The position numbers and the translations under genes were made by a program. A stretch of DNA of 64,000 nucleotides from Acidaminobacter sp. GTDB lineage: Bacteria; Bacillota; Clostridia; Peptostreptococcales; Acidaminobacteraceae. The stretch is from the NCBI RefSeq assembly GCF_030247605.1, contig NZ_JAOTSB010000012.1, positions 1 to 64,000 of the forward strand, written 5' to 3'. Of the stretch, positions 34,172-44,005 are shown one piece after another; position 1 is the first letter of the stretch; every line of letters starts with the position of its first letter. The notes beneath the pieces are model-generated. The model worked only from the letters and a program-made list of their open reading frames with translations. It was not told where the DNA came from and ran no database searches.

Positions 34172-35431
34172 CTAAATGAGGCCCCGTGCCTGGGCGTCTT
34201 CCACGAATGCTTCCAGCGCATCCTCGAAGCACTTCATAGGCGGACGGACGAGACCTGCGCCTACCTGTCCGACGCCGGCATTTTTATGGGCGATCCCCGT
34301 ATTGATAATTGGGCGGATCTGAGTCTCGATAACCTTCATGATATCGATGCCGGTAGGAGACCCTCTGAAATTCATAGGCGGCAGTTTAAAGGCCGAACTT
34401 TCGCCAATGGTGATTTCATACATAGACGACGTGAAGTTAAAAGCATCCTGCGGGGTCCCGCCGACGAACTGAACAATGGCCGGCGCCGTTGCCATGGCGA
34501 ATCCGCCTATACCGCACGTCTCCGTAATGACGCTGTCGCCAATATCCGGGTTGGCATCCTCTTTGGTGAACCCCGGGAAGAACAAACCATCAATGATTTC
34601 TGCAGGTGCAGTAAACCAGCGGTTTCCCAGTCCCGAAACGCGAATGCCAAAATCCGTGCCATTTCTGGCCATTGTGTAGACCATGGTCGAATTCTCGATG
34701 CCCTCCAAAGGATCCAGGGAGCACTTGCAGGCTGGCATGGTGAGATTGAGGAAAAAGTGGTCGTTGGAATGCATGAACTTCAGGACGTCGCGCTTGTCCT
34801 CATCAGAAAACTCTGTCATGACGAGGTACGGCGCAAGCTCTCTGATCAGAAGCGAGGTGCCGGCCTTATTACGATTATGGCCTTCATCTCCCATCTGGAC
34901 GACTTGAGCAATCATAGTCTTGAGGTCAATAGGACCGGAAAGCGCCAGCGTCGCTTTAAGGACCGGCGCCAAGACCTTCTCCATCCATTTCAGGCGGTCT
35001 ATGACTTCTTCAGAAAAAGCGCCGTAACGCAGCACTTTGCCCAAACCTTCATTCAGCGTGCAGTAAGCCATATTGCCAAAGGCCTCGTTTCGAAGCTTCC
35101 AGACCGGCATGCTGAAGGTGGTGACTCCGGCCATTGGTCCAACGGCATTGTGGTGATGGCAGGAATCAAAGGTAATTTTTCCTGAGGCTGCCAGCTCCAA
35201 GGCTTCCGCCTCGTCTTTGGCAAGTCCTTCATAAATCAGGCCTCCGACAATAGCACCGCGCAGCGGGCCGCTCATACGGTCCCAGGTAATTGGCGGACCG
35301 GCGTGCAGCACTGTCATCTTATCCATTCCGGGGATGTCTTCTCCGGCCGTGCCTATCCCGACAATAGTCGGCTGTGCCAACTGAAGGCGATCAAAAGCCT
35401 CTTGATTGGCTCTTAAAATCCTCTCTTCCAA
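34172..35431 (-). CDS. allG: AllG-like (DUF1116) oxamate carbamoyltransferase subunit
   Basis: Resembles E. coli YlbE/AllG along its length: LHAGPPITWDRMSGPLRGA, CHHHNAVGPMAGVTT, NLNEGLGKVLRYGA and GTDFGIRVSGLGNRWF; 419 residues, the same as in E. coli. AllFGH are reported to form oxamic transcarbamylase, making carbamoyl phosphate and oxamate in allantoin breakdown. The start is TTG 35431 with GGGAG eight bases upstream. A 59-residue ORF and the fdrA-like gene precede it. A catabolic carbamate kinase (AllK-type) is not seen, so function as a true oxamate transferase is inferred. Confidence 0.82.
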   Translation of the reverse strand: MEERILRANQEAFDRLQLAQPTIVGIGTAGEDIPGMDKMTVLHAGPPITWDRMSGPLRGAIVGGLIYEGLAKDEAEALELAASGKITFDSCHHHNAVGPMAGVTTFSMPVWKLRNEAFGNMAYCTLNEGLGKVLRYGAFSEEVIDRLKWMEKVLAPVLKATLALSGPIDLKTMIAQVVQMGDEGHNRNKAGTSLLIRELAPYLVMTEFSDEDKRDVLKFMHSNDHFFLNLTMPACKCSLDPLEGIENSTMVYTMARNGTDFGIRVSGLGNRWFTAPAEIIDGLFFPGFTKEDANPDIGDSVITETCGIGGFAMATAPAIVQFVGGTPQDAFNFTSSMYEITIGESSAFKLPPMNFRGSPTGIDIMKVIETQIRPIINTGIAHKNAGVGQVGAGLVRPPMKCFEDALEAFVEDAQARGLI

Positions 35432-35452
35432 CTTTACCGCTCCCTTTCCCTT

Positions 35453-35632
35453 CTATTTCTTCCCTTTCAGCTTGCCGAGCAAACTTAACATTTTCTCATT
35501 GCCGCCCGCAGGTGGACGCCAGTCAACCTGAATGACTTCCACAGACTGGCTCTTAAGGTCTTCATAAAAGGTCTCAAGTCCTAGGTTGGCAACTTTGAGC
35601 TGTTTTTCAAATAATCCGTTAAGCGGTTTCAT
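35453..35632 (-). CDS. 59-residue protein between fdrA and allG
   Basis: Short gene MKPLNGLFEKQLKV... with the motif VIQVDWRPPAGGNEK and a lysine-rich end. It starts at ATG 35632, overlapping the fdrA-like stop by one base (TGATG), with GGAGG upstream, so it is translationally coupled. The TTG start of allG follows 21 bases after its stop. The V-D-W-x-P-P-A-G-G sequence looks like a conserved element of this locus, perhaps an AllG N-terminal piece encoded separately. I cannot name a family. Confidence 0.75.
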   Translation of the reverse strand: MKPLNGLFEKQLKVANLGLETFYEDLKSQSVEVIQVDWRPPAGGNEKMLSLLGKLKGKK

Positions 35633-37206
35633 CAGTGTTCGCCTCCCTGATCGCGGATCGCTTTCATGATCTTAGCTGATAGCCGGACAGCCTGAGCATT
35701 GGACGGCATCACTATGGCGCCGGCCTCAGACAAGGTCTCTCTTGAGGCTCTCAGTCCCTGAGGGTCCCCTTCCGTGCCACAGACTGACGCAATCACGGTC
35801 AGATCTCCTCCGCTTGCCGCAATGTTTTCTCTGGCTTCACGGATTTGAGCGGCAACTTCGCCAGCGGGATCAGGGTGAGAGCCATAGCCAAGGACCACAT
35901 CCATCAGCAGCACTGCCACATCCGGTGCCGCTTCTTTAACGATGCGTTCGCTGCGGGTGGATGGATCGATCATAGGGTGCGGCCTGCCAACGGTAAAGGC
36001 GTCGTCTCCAAAATCAATGACAGTATGTTCAGCGGAAACCTTGACGTCTTTCAGCTGCTCTTCCGGCTTCAATGGTATGTTTGACCAGATGGTGCCAATT
36101 TCCGGTCCAAGGAGCTTCATGGCTTCGTCCGCCAGTGTTCCGCCGGTGAAAAGGCCTCTCAAATATTTTTGGGTTGGTGCTTTTTTTCCGGCCTCATGAG
36201 CGGCCAAAGCCTCTATGTCCGCCTCAGGGACATCAAAGCCCGCAAAGTCAGAAGGCGCAGATTCTCCCCTCATCAGCGCGACCGCTTTTCTCGCAGCGTC
36301 TTCAAGGCTGATACAGGCGACGGCCCCAACAGCCTCAATGGCACTTCGGTCGCCGCCTATGAAGTCAACCACGACCGGTTTACCGGCATCTTTGACCAGG
36401 TCGAGGACTTTTTTTGCCACATCAGGTGCCGGCGGCTTAGAGATCAGTACAATAACATTGGTCTCCGGATCAGCAATAAGCGCTTCGAAAGCCTGAAGCA
36501 TCATCAGCCCGCCAATTTCAGATTTCAAGTCCCGGCCGCCGGTGCCGATCACTTGTGAAACACCCCCACCTAATTGGTCAATCAGGGACATGATTTCTTG
36601 TGTACCGGTTCCTGAGGCACCCACAATACCAATGCCCCCCGGTTTCACGACATTGCAGAAGGCCAGTGGGATGTGATTGATCATGGCGGTGCCACAGTCC
36701 GGTCCCATCATCAACAGCTGTTTCGACACCGCCTTTTCTTTAAGGCGCTTTTCGTCTTCTATACTGACATTGTCGCTGAACAGCATGACGTGCAGACCGG
36801 CATCCAAGGCTTTTTCAACTTCAGCGGCGGCAAAGCGGCCCGGAAGAGAAATGAGAGCCATATTGAGCTGCGGTTCATTGGAAAGCGCGGTTTGAAGGCT
36901 GGCCGGTCTGTAGCTGCTGCCGGCAGAGGATTTCTTCGCCGAGAGCAAGGCGTCCAGGGCGTTCACCAGCGATTCCATTGTAGCCTCTCCGCTCAGCTCA
37001 GCCGTGACAAAGAAATCATTAGCCGACAAGGCTTCCAACTCAGGGGTCAATAGGTTGAGGTTGGCGGCAAGCTCTTTGTTAAGCTCTGTTGCCATGCCCA
37101 CCAGAATGTCTTCCACCCCGGGCAGCTTTGCCAGGTCTTTGGTGATCAGCATTAAGGTTACGGAGTCGTAGTAGGCATTTTTACGTATGGTCGTTTGTAC
37201 TGCCAC
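35632..37206 (-). CDS. fdrA: FdrA/AllF-like acyl-CoA-synthetase-fold protein
   Basis: 524 residues from GTG 37206 (VAVQTTIRKNAYYDSVTLM), with AGGAGG eight bases upstream; the longer frame to 37317 lacks support. Shows succinyl-CoA-synthetase-alpha-like segments: the Rossmann GIVGASGTGTQEIMSLI, GPDCGTAMINHIPLAF, GTGGRDLKSEIGG, and a C-terminal ligase part (LFTGGTLADEA; GDDAFTVGRPHPMIDPSTR). E. coli FdrA is now called AllF, a subunit of oxamic transcarbamylase. It is coupled to the 59-residue ORF and allG downstream, with the DUF2877 gene upstream. Confidence 0.85.
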   Translation of the reverse strand: MAVQTTIRKNAYYDSVTLMLITKDLAKLPGVEDILVGMATELNKELAANLNLLTPELEALSANDFFVTAELSGEATMESLVNALDALLSAKKSSAGSSYRPASLQTALSNEPQLNMALISLPGRFAAAEVEKALDAGLHVMLFSDNVSIEDEKRLKEKAVSKQLLMMGPDCGTAMINHIPLAFCNVVKPGGIGIVGASGTGTQEIMSLIDQLGGGVSQVIGTGGRDLKSEIGGLMMLQAFEALIADPETNVIVLISKPPAPDVAKKVLDLVKDAGKPVVVDFIGGDRSAIEAVGAVACISLEDAARKAVALMRGESAPSDFAGFDVPEADIEALAAHEAGKKAPTQKYLRGLFTGGTLADEAMKLLGPEIGTIWSNIPLKPEEQLKDVKVSAEHTVIDFGDDAFTVGRPHPMIDPSTRSERIVKEAAPDVAVLLMDVVLGYGSHPDPAGEVAAQIREARENIAASGGDLTVIASVCGTEGDPQGLRASRETLSEAGAIVMPSNAQAVRLSAKIMKAIRDQGGEH

Positions 37207-37309
37207 TGTCACTTCCTCCTCGTATTGTAATGAATGGTTCCAGCTGCATGTCACATCCGGTGAAGACAGGCTTTGAAAAGCATTAAAGCATCTTCCGTAG
37301 TGATGGGTC

Positions 37310-38245
37310 TCAAGCATTCAGAGCCAGCATCAGGGCAGCTGCGGCCCCTGTCATAAAATCTGTCCCTGAGGTGTCACCATGGTCAAGTGCGTTCAGCGCC
37401 GCTGCTTCCAAATCTCCTTCTGTTTCGAAGCAAAGCAGCTCCAAAAGCCTGTCGTATTTTTGCGCGACATGGCCGAGTGCAGCATGTTCCAGCATAGCCT
37501 CACTTATGACCGTGGTTTTTCCTTTAGCCCTACTCGCGAGCTTCTGATTGCGTTTCAAAAGTTTTTCACGGTTCATGACCTGCCCATAAGGGGTGCGGAT
37601 ACTTGCGGCCATAAAACCGGCGACATAATCATCCGACGACGGTGTCAGACCCGGGCCAAACCCAACCAGCCTTGTAAAGGCAGTAATTACTCTGGACTCA
37701 CCTGCTTCTGTCCCGTCTCTGTAAGCTTCAGAAAACTGATCCAGTCGTCCTTTGATAAAATCTACATACCGGTTTCCGGTCATGTCAGCGGGACAAGTCC
37801 CCGGATGAGGCAACACCCTGGCTTCACAAAGATACGGCAGGAGACCCTCCGGCTTTCCCCGAATCAGGAGCAGCTTGGTGAAAGACTCAAGGCGCTTCAT
37901 CATTTCAGCTCTCGTCAGTTGTTCAGAGGGAGGCAAGTCAAAGCTCCACATTGGCGTCCATTTCTGTGCGTGTGAAAACTCCAAATGCGTTTCCCCAATA
38001 ATAATGCCCTCGCTTGAACTGCTGACCGGCATTCCGGGATGCCAGCCCAAAGACTTCAGTGATCCTTTTGAGACCTGAAAAGTCATGGGTGCAAGATCCA
38101 TTTGATCCGACACAATAGTCATCAGAACCCCACTTGAAAAGAGCAGATTGACAGCCCGCTCAAAAGTCGAGTGGACTTCGCCGGTTTGACCTGGACTTTG
38201 GGTTAAAAAGGTTAGACAGTCCTCTGACACGCGAAGCACTTTCAT
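37310..38245 (-). CDS. allH: DUF2877 protein, AllH-like
   Basis: 311 residues. Conserved DUF2877 sequence GFGPGLTPSSDDYVAGFMA, plus ALDHGDTSGTDFMTGAAAAL at the C-terminus. E. coli YlbF/AllH is the third subunit of oxamic transcarbamylase. Gene order here is allH-fdrA-(59 aa)-allG, whereas E. coli has allF-allG-allH. Start ATG 38245 with GTGGTGA upstream. It lies 78 bases after pucR on the same strand and is probably expressed under PucR control. Confidence 0.82.
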   Translation of the reverse strand: MKVLRVSEDCLTFLTQSPGQTGEVHSTFERAVNLLFSSGVLMTIVSDQMDLAPMTFQVSKGSLKSLGWHPGMPVSSSSEGIIIGETHLEFSHAQKWTPMWSFDLPPSEQLTRAEMMKRLESFTKLLLIRGKPEGLLPYLCEARVLPHPGTCPADMTGNRYVDFIKGRLDQFSEAYRDGTEAGESRVITAFTRLVGFGPGLTPSSDDYVAGFMAASIRTPYGQVMNREKLLKRNQKLASRAKGKTTVISEAMLEHAALGHVAQKYDRLLELLCFETEGDLEAAALNALDHGDTSGTDFMTGAAAALMLALNA

Positions 38246-38323
38246 AGTCGATCACCACACAGACTTTTGATTAGAGGGCATAGGGTTCATCTAAACTTAG
38301 TGTACCAGAGTCACAGGCAGGGT

Positions 38324-40069
38324 TCATTGTGCCCCGCTTCCAAAATCAAGGGACCCCGTTTGTGACTCAGACCCAAGGTCGGTCTGTATCAGATCCATGA
38401 TCTTCAGCGCGATCTGAACGTTGAGACGCGTTGATGGGTCTTCAAGATCAAGTCCGGAAATCTCCCGGATGCGCTGCATTCTGTAAATGATGGTATTGTA
38501 GTGCGTATACATTTCCTCAGAGACCCGCTTCAGGTTGCTGCCGCAATCAAAATAGAGCTTGAGGGTTTCCAGCAAATTAGTGTCCTTCTCCCTGTCGTAC
38601 TTAGCAAGCGGCTCCAGCATTTCCCTGAAAAAGGATTTGAGCTCCGGTTCCAGCTCTTCAAAAGAAAGGAGTTTATAGATTCCAAGAGCGTCATAGTGTA
38701 TAGGACGTCCTTTTTCACCGCAAAGATGATGATTGGCAAGTGCGCGATTGGCCTCGCTCTTTGACTTATAGAGAAGTTCCAGCTGTTTATACTGACGCCC
38801 AACACCTACTGAGAGAAGTTCCTTCAGCCCTTCCAATTCGGCGCTGTGGAGGATTTCTCCCGCGAATTTCATCACAGTTTCCTTAACCCGATCCTCTGAT
38901 AAATCCTTGGGTTGACCAAACAAAATGATGAGCCTGTCGCTCTTCTGAGCAAAATGGACTCTGCCTTTGTAGGCTCGAGAGATCCGCTCGATAATGCTGA
39001 CCATTTTGGTGCCAATGGTTTGAATAAAACTGGCATTGTTTGGCGTCAGCTTCAGCACCTCAGAAGTTGAGTCAAAATCAGCAACAACGACAGAATAGGC
39101 ATAATTTGGATTGAACTCCATATAGACAGCGTGCTCGAGGGCTCGCTGCTGCCGGAAGGTCTCCGTCGACAGCAAATCATCGAAAAACTCTACTTTGTGT
39201 CGGTTCGCGCTTTCGTATATGGACATTTTCTTGAGCAGGTCCAGCGCAATTAGAGAGGTGGACGCTTCGATGACTGAAATCTCCATTGCGTTCAGCGTCT
39301 TTTCAGTTTCCCACAGAATGACCCACCCATAGTGTCTCTCATCTGATGAAATGGGAATTGCGACCCTGTTGAATGGGATGCCAGGTTTTCCTGTTCCATG
39401 AAGGGCGCCTTCAGGCAGTTCTTCCTCTGTCACAGGACTATCCTGGATTTTGTTCTTATCCATAAACTGCTCAGCCCTATTGATCAAAACTGACTTCATA
39501 GCTTCAGGTCCTGAGACAACCAGATTTTTGAAAAGTGGTTCAACTATGGCCACGGGCAGCCCCACGCTTTTGTGAATGGCTCTTGCAATCTCCTGCAGGC
39601 TGCCGCCCCTGAGCATTACCCGGGTGATCCTGCGGTTGAAGTCGTTCACCTGGCTGATGATAGCGCTCTGACGGTTGAGAAGTTCGCTCATAACCGGCAT
39701 CATGATGTCGGAATAAGATATTTCAAAGGGGATTTCAATTAGGGGGAAGTCATATGCATCAGCGGTTGACAGCACAGTGTCCGGCAGCGTGTCGACGAAA
39801 CGCTTGGTCTTGATGCCCATGCCCGCCAAACCCATTTCGCTGAAAGTTGGAATCAGCGTATTCAGAATTTCAATGTCGTCCTTTATGGAATATGCCGTAG
39901 TTAATAGGAATTCTCCCGGACGGACCCAGTCTATAATATCTGGGACTTCCATGACGTTGACTTTGGTGACCCGCTTGTCGAGACCGCCGCTGCCTGCCAA
40001 TACATGAGATTCTTTGAGCACCGTCATTTCAATCAGGTCCCGGACCCGAATACCGATGATATTGTCCAT
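38324..40069 (-). CDS. pucR: PucR-family transcriptional regulator
   Basis: 581 residues. The N-terminal PucR domain (about 5-125: VRDLIEMTVLKESHVLAGSGGLD, then GEFLLTTAYSIKD) binds a purine-type ligand in known members. A GAF-like/GGDEF-like middle follows, and the C-terminal PucR helix-turn-helix reads SNLKRVSEEMYTHYNTIIYRM. Family members regulate purine catabolism. It sits between the permease/xanthine dehydrogenase genes and the allH-fdrA-allG block, all on the minus strand, so it probably controls both. ATG 40069 has GGAGGTAG upstream. Confidence 0.92.
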   Translation of the reverse strand: MDNIIGIRVRDLIEMTVLKESHVLAGSGGLDKRVTKVNVMEVPDIIDWVRPGEFLLTTAYSIKDDIEILNTLIPTFSEMGLAGMGIKTKRFVDTLPDTVLSTADAYDFPLIEIPFEISYSDIMMPVMSELLNRQSAIISQVNDFNRRITRVMLRGGSLQEIARAIHKSVGLPVAIVEPLFKNLVVSGPEAMKSVLINRAEQFMDKNKIQDSPVTEEELPEGALHGTGKPGIPFNRVAIPISSDERHYGWVILWETEKTLNAMEISVIEASTSLIALDLLKKMSIYESANRHKVEFFDDLLSTETFRQQRALEHAVYMEFNPNYAYSVVVADFDSTSEVLKLTPNNASFIQTIGTKMVSIIERISRAYKGRVHFAQKSDRLIILFGQPKDLSEDRVKETVMKFAGEILHSAELEGLKELLSVGVGRQYKQLELLYKSKSEANRALANHHLCGEKGRPIHYDALGIYKLLSFEELEPELKSFFREMLEPLAKYDREKDTNLLETLKLYFDCGSNLKRVSEEMYTHYNTIIYRMQRIREISGLDLEDPSTRLNVQIALKIMDLIQTDLGSESQTGSLDFGSGAQ

Positions 40070-40116
40070 TTCACTACCTCCGTTTGTTATTCACTCACAA
40101 ATCACTTATATTATAA

Positions 40117-40147
40117 CAAAAAGAAAAGCCCTCGCGTCAACGAGGGC
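40117..40147 (-). terminator. Terminator of the purine permease gene
   Basis: On the minus strand GCCCTCG pairs with CGAGGGC across TTGACG and is followed by a T-rich tract TTTTCTTTTT. Confidence 0.75.
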
Positions 40148-40189
40148 CCTGATACGGGAAGAAAAAAATTTGTTTCCAGACAATAAGTC

Positions 40190-41431
40190 TTAAGCTTCTT
40201 TTGATTCAGGCAATACCACATTGAGTAAGATTCCGACGATTGCTGCAAGTGCCATACCTTCAAGATTAAGAGAAAAAAGACCAATTTTGAAAGGTATAAC
40301 TGCGCCGCCAAGGCCAAGAACCAGGATAACTGCGGCGATGATCAGGTTTCTGGAAGACGTGAAGTCGACTTTATTCTCAACCAGGGTTCTGGCGCCAATC
40401 GAAGCGATCATACCAAACAGGATGATGGAGATGCCGCCGATAACTGCCGTTGGAATAGTTGAAATAACAGCACTGAGCTTTGGAACCAAGCCGAGAATTA
40501 TCGCGAATACTGCTGCGATCTGCATGATTTTTGGATCCCATGCTTTTGTCAGCGCGAGGACACCCGTATTCTCCGAATAAGTTGTATTCGCAGGACCGCC
40601 GAACATAGCTGACAGCGCCGTTGCAAGACCGTCACCCATCAAGGTTCTGACAAAGCCAGGGTCCTTGGTGAAATCTCTTTTGACCGTGGAGCTGATCGCC
40701 AGGACGTCGCCAATGTGCTCTATCATAGTCGCAAGCGCGATAGGCGCAACCGTCAGGACAGCTTCAGCGTTAAATTTCGCTACCGTAAACGCAGGGATGC
40801 CAAAAATGGCCGCTTCCTGAATTGGTGTGAAATCAACTCTGCCAAGTATGACTGCAAAAACATAACCGCCAATCAGACCAATGATAACCGGAATGACCTT
40901 GAGGAAGCCTTTTGCGAAAACGCTGACGCCAGTGACAATAACAAACGCCACTATGGCCAGCAGCCAGTCGCCTGAAGCCATTGAAACTGCCGTAGGCGCA
41001 AGTTTCAAACCGATAACGATAATGATAGGTCCTGTCACCACCGGCGGGAAGAATTTAAGGACGCGTTCGATACCGAAGACCGCGATCAAGCCGGCTAGGA
41101 GAAGATAAATCAAACCAGCGACGACTATACCGCCCTGGGCGTACTCCATGCCATGGGTCTGAGCGACTGCTAAAATTGGAGCGATGAAGGCGAAGGAAGA
41201 ACCGAGAAACGCCGGTACTTTTCCTTGTGTAATGACATGGAACAGCAATGTGCCGATCCCCGCCATAAACAGTGCGACTGAGATATTCATGCCCGTGATG
41301 ATTGGAACGAGCACTGTCGCGCCGAACATAGTGAAGGTGTGCTGAATTCCCAGGGTGATCATTTTTGGTACGCCGAGCTTCGTGACGTCACGTATGCCGT
41401 CGTGGTTGATGTTTAGTTCTTCTTTACTCAT
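40190..41431 (-). CDS. NCS2-family xanthine/uracil permease
   Basis: Nucleobase:cation symporter-2 with about 12-14 helices, 413 residues. Visible signatures: GIQHTFTMFGATVLVPIITG at the start, PPVVTGPIIIVIGL, and GGPANTTYSENTGVLALT, the conserved substrate-region motif. The sequence resembles UraA-type proteins, but the neighbouring xanthine dehydrogenase and PucR make xanthine or uric acid equally likely. ATG 41431 has AAGGAG upstream. It is closed by its own terminator before pucR. Confidence 0.92.
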   Translation of the reverse strand: MSKEELNINHDGIRDVTKLGVPKMITLGIQHTFTMFGATVLVPIITGMNISVALFMAGIGTLLFHVITQGKVPAFLGSSFAFIAPILAVAQTHGMEYAQGGIVVAGLIYLLLAGLIAVFGIERVLKFFPPVVTGPIIIVIGLKLAPTAVSMASGDWLLAIVAFVIVTGVSVFAKGFLKVIPVIIGLIGGYVFAVILGRVDFTPIQEAAIFGIPAFTVAKFNAEAVLTVAPIALATMIEHIGDVLAISSTVKRDFTKDPGFVRTLMGDGLATALSAMFGGPANTTYSENTGVLALTKAWDPKIMQIAAVFAIILGLVPKLSAVISTIPTAVIGGISIILFGMIASIGARTLVENKVDFTSSRNLIIAAVILVLGLGGAVIPFKIGLFSLNLEGMALAAIVGILLNVVLPESKEA

Positions 41432-41639
41432 GGGCAGCTCCTTTCATCCTCTTAGTATTTTCTCCCGTATCACTGAGAAAAAATAAGTTCACTAACATTA
41501 TAACAGAGGCATAGCCTTTGTTAGCCTGAAAACAAAAATTTGAGGTGAAAATTTTGTGCAAATCTAGTGAGCTTGAAGACTTGAAATACCAATGATTCCA
41601 GCCAGCGAAACAACTGTTGACATAACCCTTGATTCTAGA

Positions 41640-41664
41640 GAACTCGGTGTCTGACACCGAGTTC
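41640..41664. repeat. Perfect 25-base GTGTC/GACAC palindrome
   Basis: Arms GAACTCGGTGTC and GACACCGAGTTC around a single T, eight bases past the end of the xanthine dehydrogenase gene. No T-run follows, so it is a repeat unit rather than a standard terminator. The rest of the 41432-41672 gap shows only an AGGCTATGCCT dyad near 41505-41515 and a TATAAT for the permease. Confidence 0.9.
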
Positions 41665-41672
41665 CTAAACGC

Positions 41673-43988
41673 TTACTTAGTCTGCCCTTTTGCTTTCATT
41701 GCTGCCAGAACCTTCTCCGGCGTCAGCGGCATGGTCGACAACCGTATGCCCACAGCCTTGTAAACCGCGTTGGCAATGGCGGGCGCCGTAGGCACCATGG
41801 CCGGCTCAGCCACGCCCCGGGCTCCGTAAGGGCCGGACTCCTCCGGATTTTCAACAAAAGACACAACCAGCTCCGGCATGTCGTCCGACGTTGGAATCTT
41901 ATAATCCACAAAGGACTTGTTCAAGATCTTGCCGTCCTTCAGCATCAGTTCCTCAAATAATGCCGTGCCCATGCCCTGCAGGATCGCGCCCTCCAGCTGG
42001 CCCTCCAGCATCTGCGGATTCACCACCTGGCCCACATCAAAGCACGACGCCACCTTCAGCACCTTGATGTGCCCGGTTTCCACGTCCACCTCCAGATCCA
42101 CGCCCTGGGCGCCATAAGTCCAGAACGCGACCGGATGATCTCCGAGCCCCGTCTTTTTGTCCGCATTCCGGATGTTCGGAGGGATAAAGGAGCCTCTGCC
42201 GATGATTGGCCCATGAACACCGCTGCCATCCTCAAAAGTCAGGCCAAGAGCCAGCTCGCTGATGGCGACCTTACGGTCCGGATAAATCTGAGAGACAATG
42301 AACCCATCCCGCATCTCAAGATCCCGCTTGTAAACCCCAAGCTTGATCTGCGCCAGCTCGAAGAGCTGGGCTTTCGCATCCTGCGCCGCTTCATAAACCG
42401 CCCGGCCTGCAGAGTACGTGATGCGGCTCGCCACTGTTTGCCACTCATAAGGCGTATGATCCGTATCTCCGGTGCGAACCGTTATTTTTTCCGGTGAGAT
42501 CGACAGCACTTCTGCTGCTATTTGCGTCATGACCGTGTCAGAGCCCTGACCAATGTCCTGGGCGCTGACCAGAAGATGCGCAGTGCCATCCTCATTCAGC
42601 TTGATGACAGCGGAGGAAGCCGCGTTATTAGGCATGGACGGCGCTTTCCAGCCACAGGCAATCGCCTTGCCCCGGCGTTTGTTTGGTCCGGAGGCAGGCT
42701 CTTCCTTGTCCAGCTCAATATCTCGAATGACATTGTCCAGACATTCCATCAGTCCGCACACTTCGACCAATTCGCCGGTCCCGGTTCGGCCGCCCGGCTT
42801 TAATCCGTTGATGCGCCTGATCTCCACCGGTGAAATGCCTATTTGCTCCGCCACAATGTCCAGGTTTTGTTCGATTCCAAAGTGGATTTCACTCATGCCA
42901 AAGCCCCTGTAGGGACCGCCCACCGGATGATTGGTGTAGACGCAGTAGGAATCTGTATGGACGTTATCAATGTCGTACGGGCCCGCGGAAGCGTACCCTG
43001 CCGCTTTAACTATATTGACGCCATATTCCGTATAAGCGCCGCCGTCCCAGATAAATTCGTTTTGAACGGCGACAATTTTTCCGTCTTTGCGCACACCGGT
43101 CTTAATAGTCGCATGGAGCCCCTGGCGCACATAAGCGTTTTCAAACTCATCTTCACGGGAGTAGGTCAGCTTCACCGGCCGTCCGTTTGATCTCATGGCC
43201 AGCGGAATGATGATGCCTTCCAGTGTCGTCCCGGCTTTGGAGCCGAAGCCGCCGCCCACAGCAGGAGACATGACGCGGAGCTTGTTGAGAGGTATGTCAA
43301 AAGCAGCAGAAAGCGCTTGTCGGACTGCATAAGGCGACTGACAGGAAGCCCAGACGGTCAGGTAACCATCCGCATCCATCTGCGCAACTGCGGTGTGGGT
43401 TTCAATAGGCACGTGCTGAACGTGGGGCACGTAAAATTTGTTCTCGAAGACGAAATCCGCCTCTGCGAAACCCTTTTCAACGTCGCCTTTTCGCAGCTTG
43501 TAGTGGTTGGAAATATTGGTACCCGGCTCCGGGAAAAAGACCGGGGCCACCTTGTAGTCGCCAAGATCAGGGTGAACCAGCGGCGCGTTGGGCGCCATGG
43601 CCTCCACTGCGTTGGTCACAGCAGGCAGGACCTCATATTCAACCTTGATCAACTCGACAGCAGCCTGGGCGATGTCCTCGCTCTCCGCCGCCACAGCCGC
43701 AACGGCCTCACCACGGTACCTGGCCTTGCCGACTGCCAAAAAGTTCTTGTCCTCAAGATACAGACCGCCGCGCTTAGTGTAGAATTCGCCCGTTATGACG
43801 TCCTTAACGCCCTTTAAACGAAGGGCTTCAGAGGGATCAATGGACAGAATTTTGGCATGGGGATGCGGACTGCGCTTGACAGCAACGTACAGCATTCTGG
43901 GCATTTTCATGTCATCCACATATTTCAGGGAGCCGGTGACCTTCTTGACACCGTCAACCCGTTTAATGCTCTTTCCAACGAACTTCAA
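41673..43988 (-). CDS. Xanthine dehydrogenase, molybdopterin-binding subunit
   Basis: Large catalytic subunit of the xanthine oxidase family, 771 residues from TTG 43988 (LKFVGKSIKRVDGVKKVTG). GGGGGGG lies eight bases upstream, and family members begin just before VGKS. An ATG at 44006 overlapping the preceding stop is the alternative. Motifs are GGGFGSKAG, GPYRGFGMSEIHF and SAQDIGQGSDTVMTQIAAE for pyranopterin binding, and GARGVAEPAMVPTAPAI near the end with the catalytic Glu. It is the last of three co-transcribed subunit genes. Hypoxanthine, xanthine or related purines are likely substrates given PucR and the permease. Confidence 0.92.
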   Translation of the reverse strand: MKFVGKSIKRVDGVKKVTGSLKYVDDMKMPRMLYVAVKRSPHPHAKILSIDPSEALRLKGVKDVITGEFYTKRGGLYLEDKNFLAVGKARYRGEAVAAVAAESEDIAQAAVELIKVEYEVLPAVTNAVEAMAPNAPLVHPDLGDYKVAPVFFPEPGTNISNHYKLRKGDVEKGFAEADFVFENKFYVPHVQHVPIETHTAVAQMDADGYLTVWASCQSPYAVRQALSAAFDIPLNKLRVMSPAVGGGFGSKAGTTLEGIIIPLAMRSNGRPVKLTYSREDEFENAYVRQGLHATIKTGVRKDGKIVAVQNEFIWDGGAYTEYGVNIVKAAGYASAGPYDIDNVHTDSYCVYTNHPVGGPYRGFGMSEIHFGIEQNLDIVAEQIGISPVEIRRINGLKPGGRTGTGELVEVCGLMECLDNVIRDIELDKEEPASGPNKRRGKAIACGWKAPSMPNNAASSAVIKLNEDGTAHLLVSAQDIGQGSDTVMTQIAAEVLSISPEKITVRTGDTDHTPYEWQTVASRITYSAGRAVYEAAQDAKAQLFELAQIKLGVYKRDLEMRDGFIVSQIYPDRKVAISELALGLTFEDGSGVHGPIIGRGSFIPPNIRNADKKTGLGDHPVAFWTYGAQGVDLEVDVETGHIKVLKVASCFDVGQVVNPQMLEGQLEGAILQGMGTALFEELMLKDGKILNKSFVDYKIPTSDDMPELVVSFVENPEESGPYGARGVAEPAMVPTAPAIANAVYKAVGIRLSTMPLTPEKVLAAMKAKGQTK

Positions 43989-44005
43989 GGTGAAGCCCCC
44001 CCTCA

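Noticed and set aside
41640..41664. Terminator for xanthine dehydrogenase genes
   Set aside because: A perfect palindrome but no T-run on either strand; treated as a repeat.
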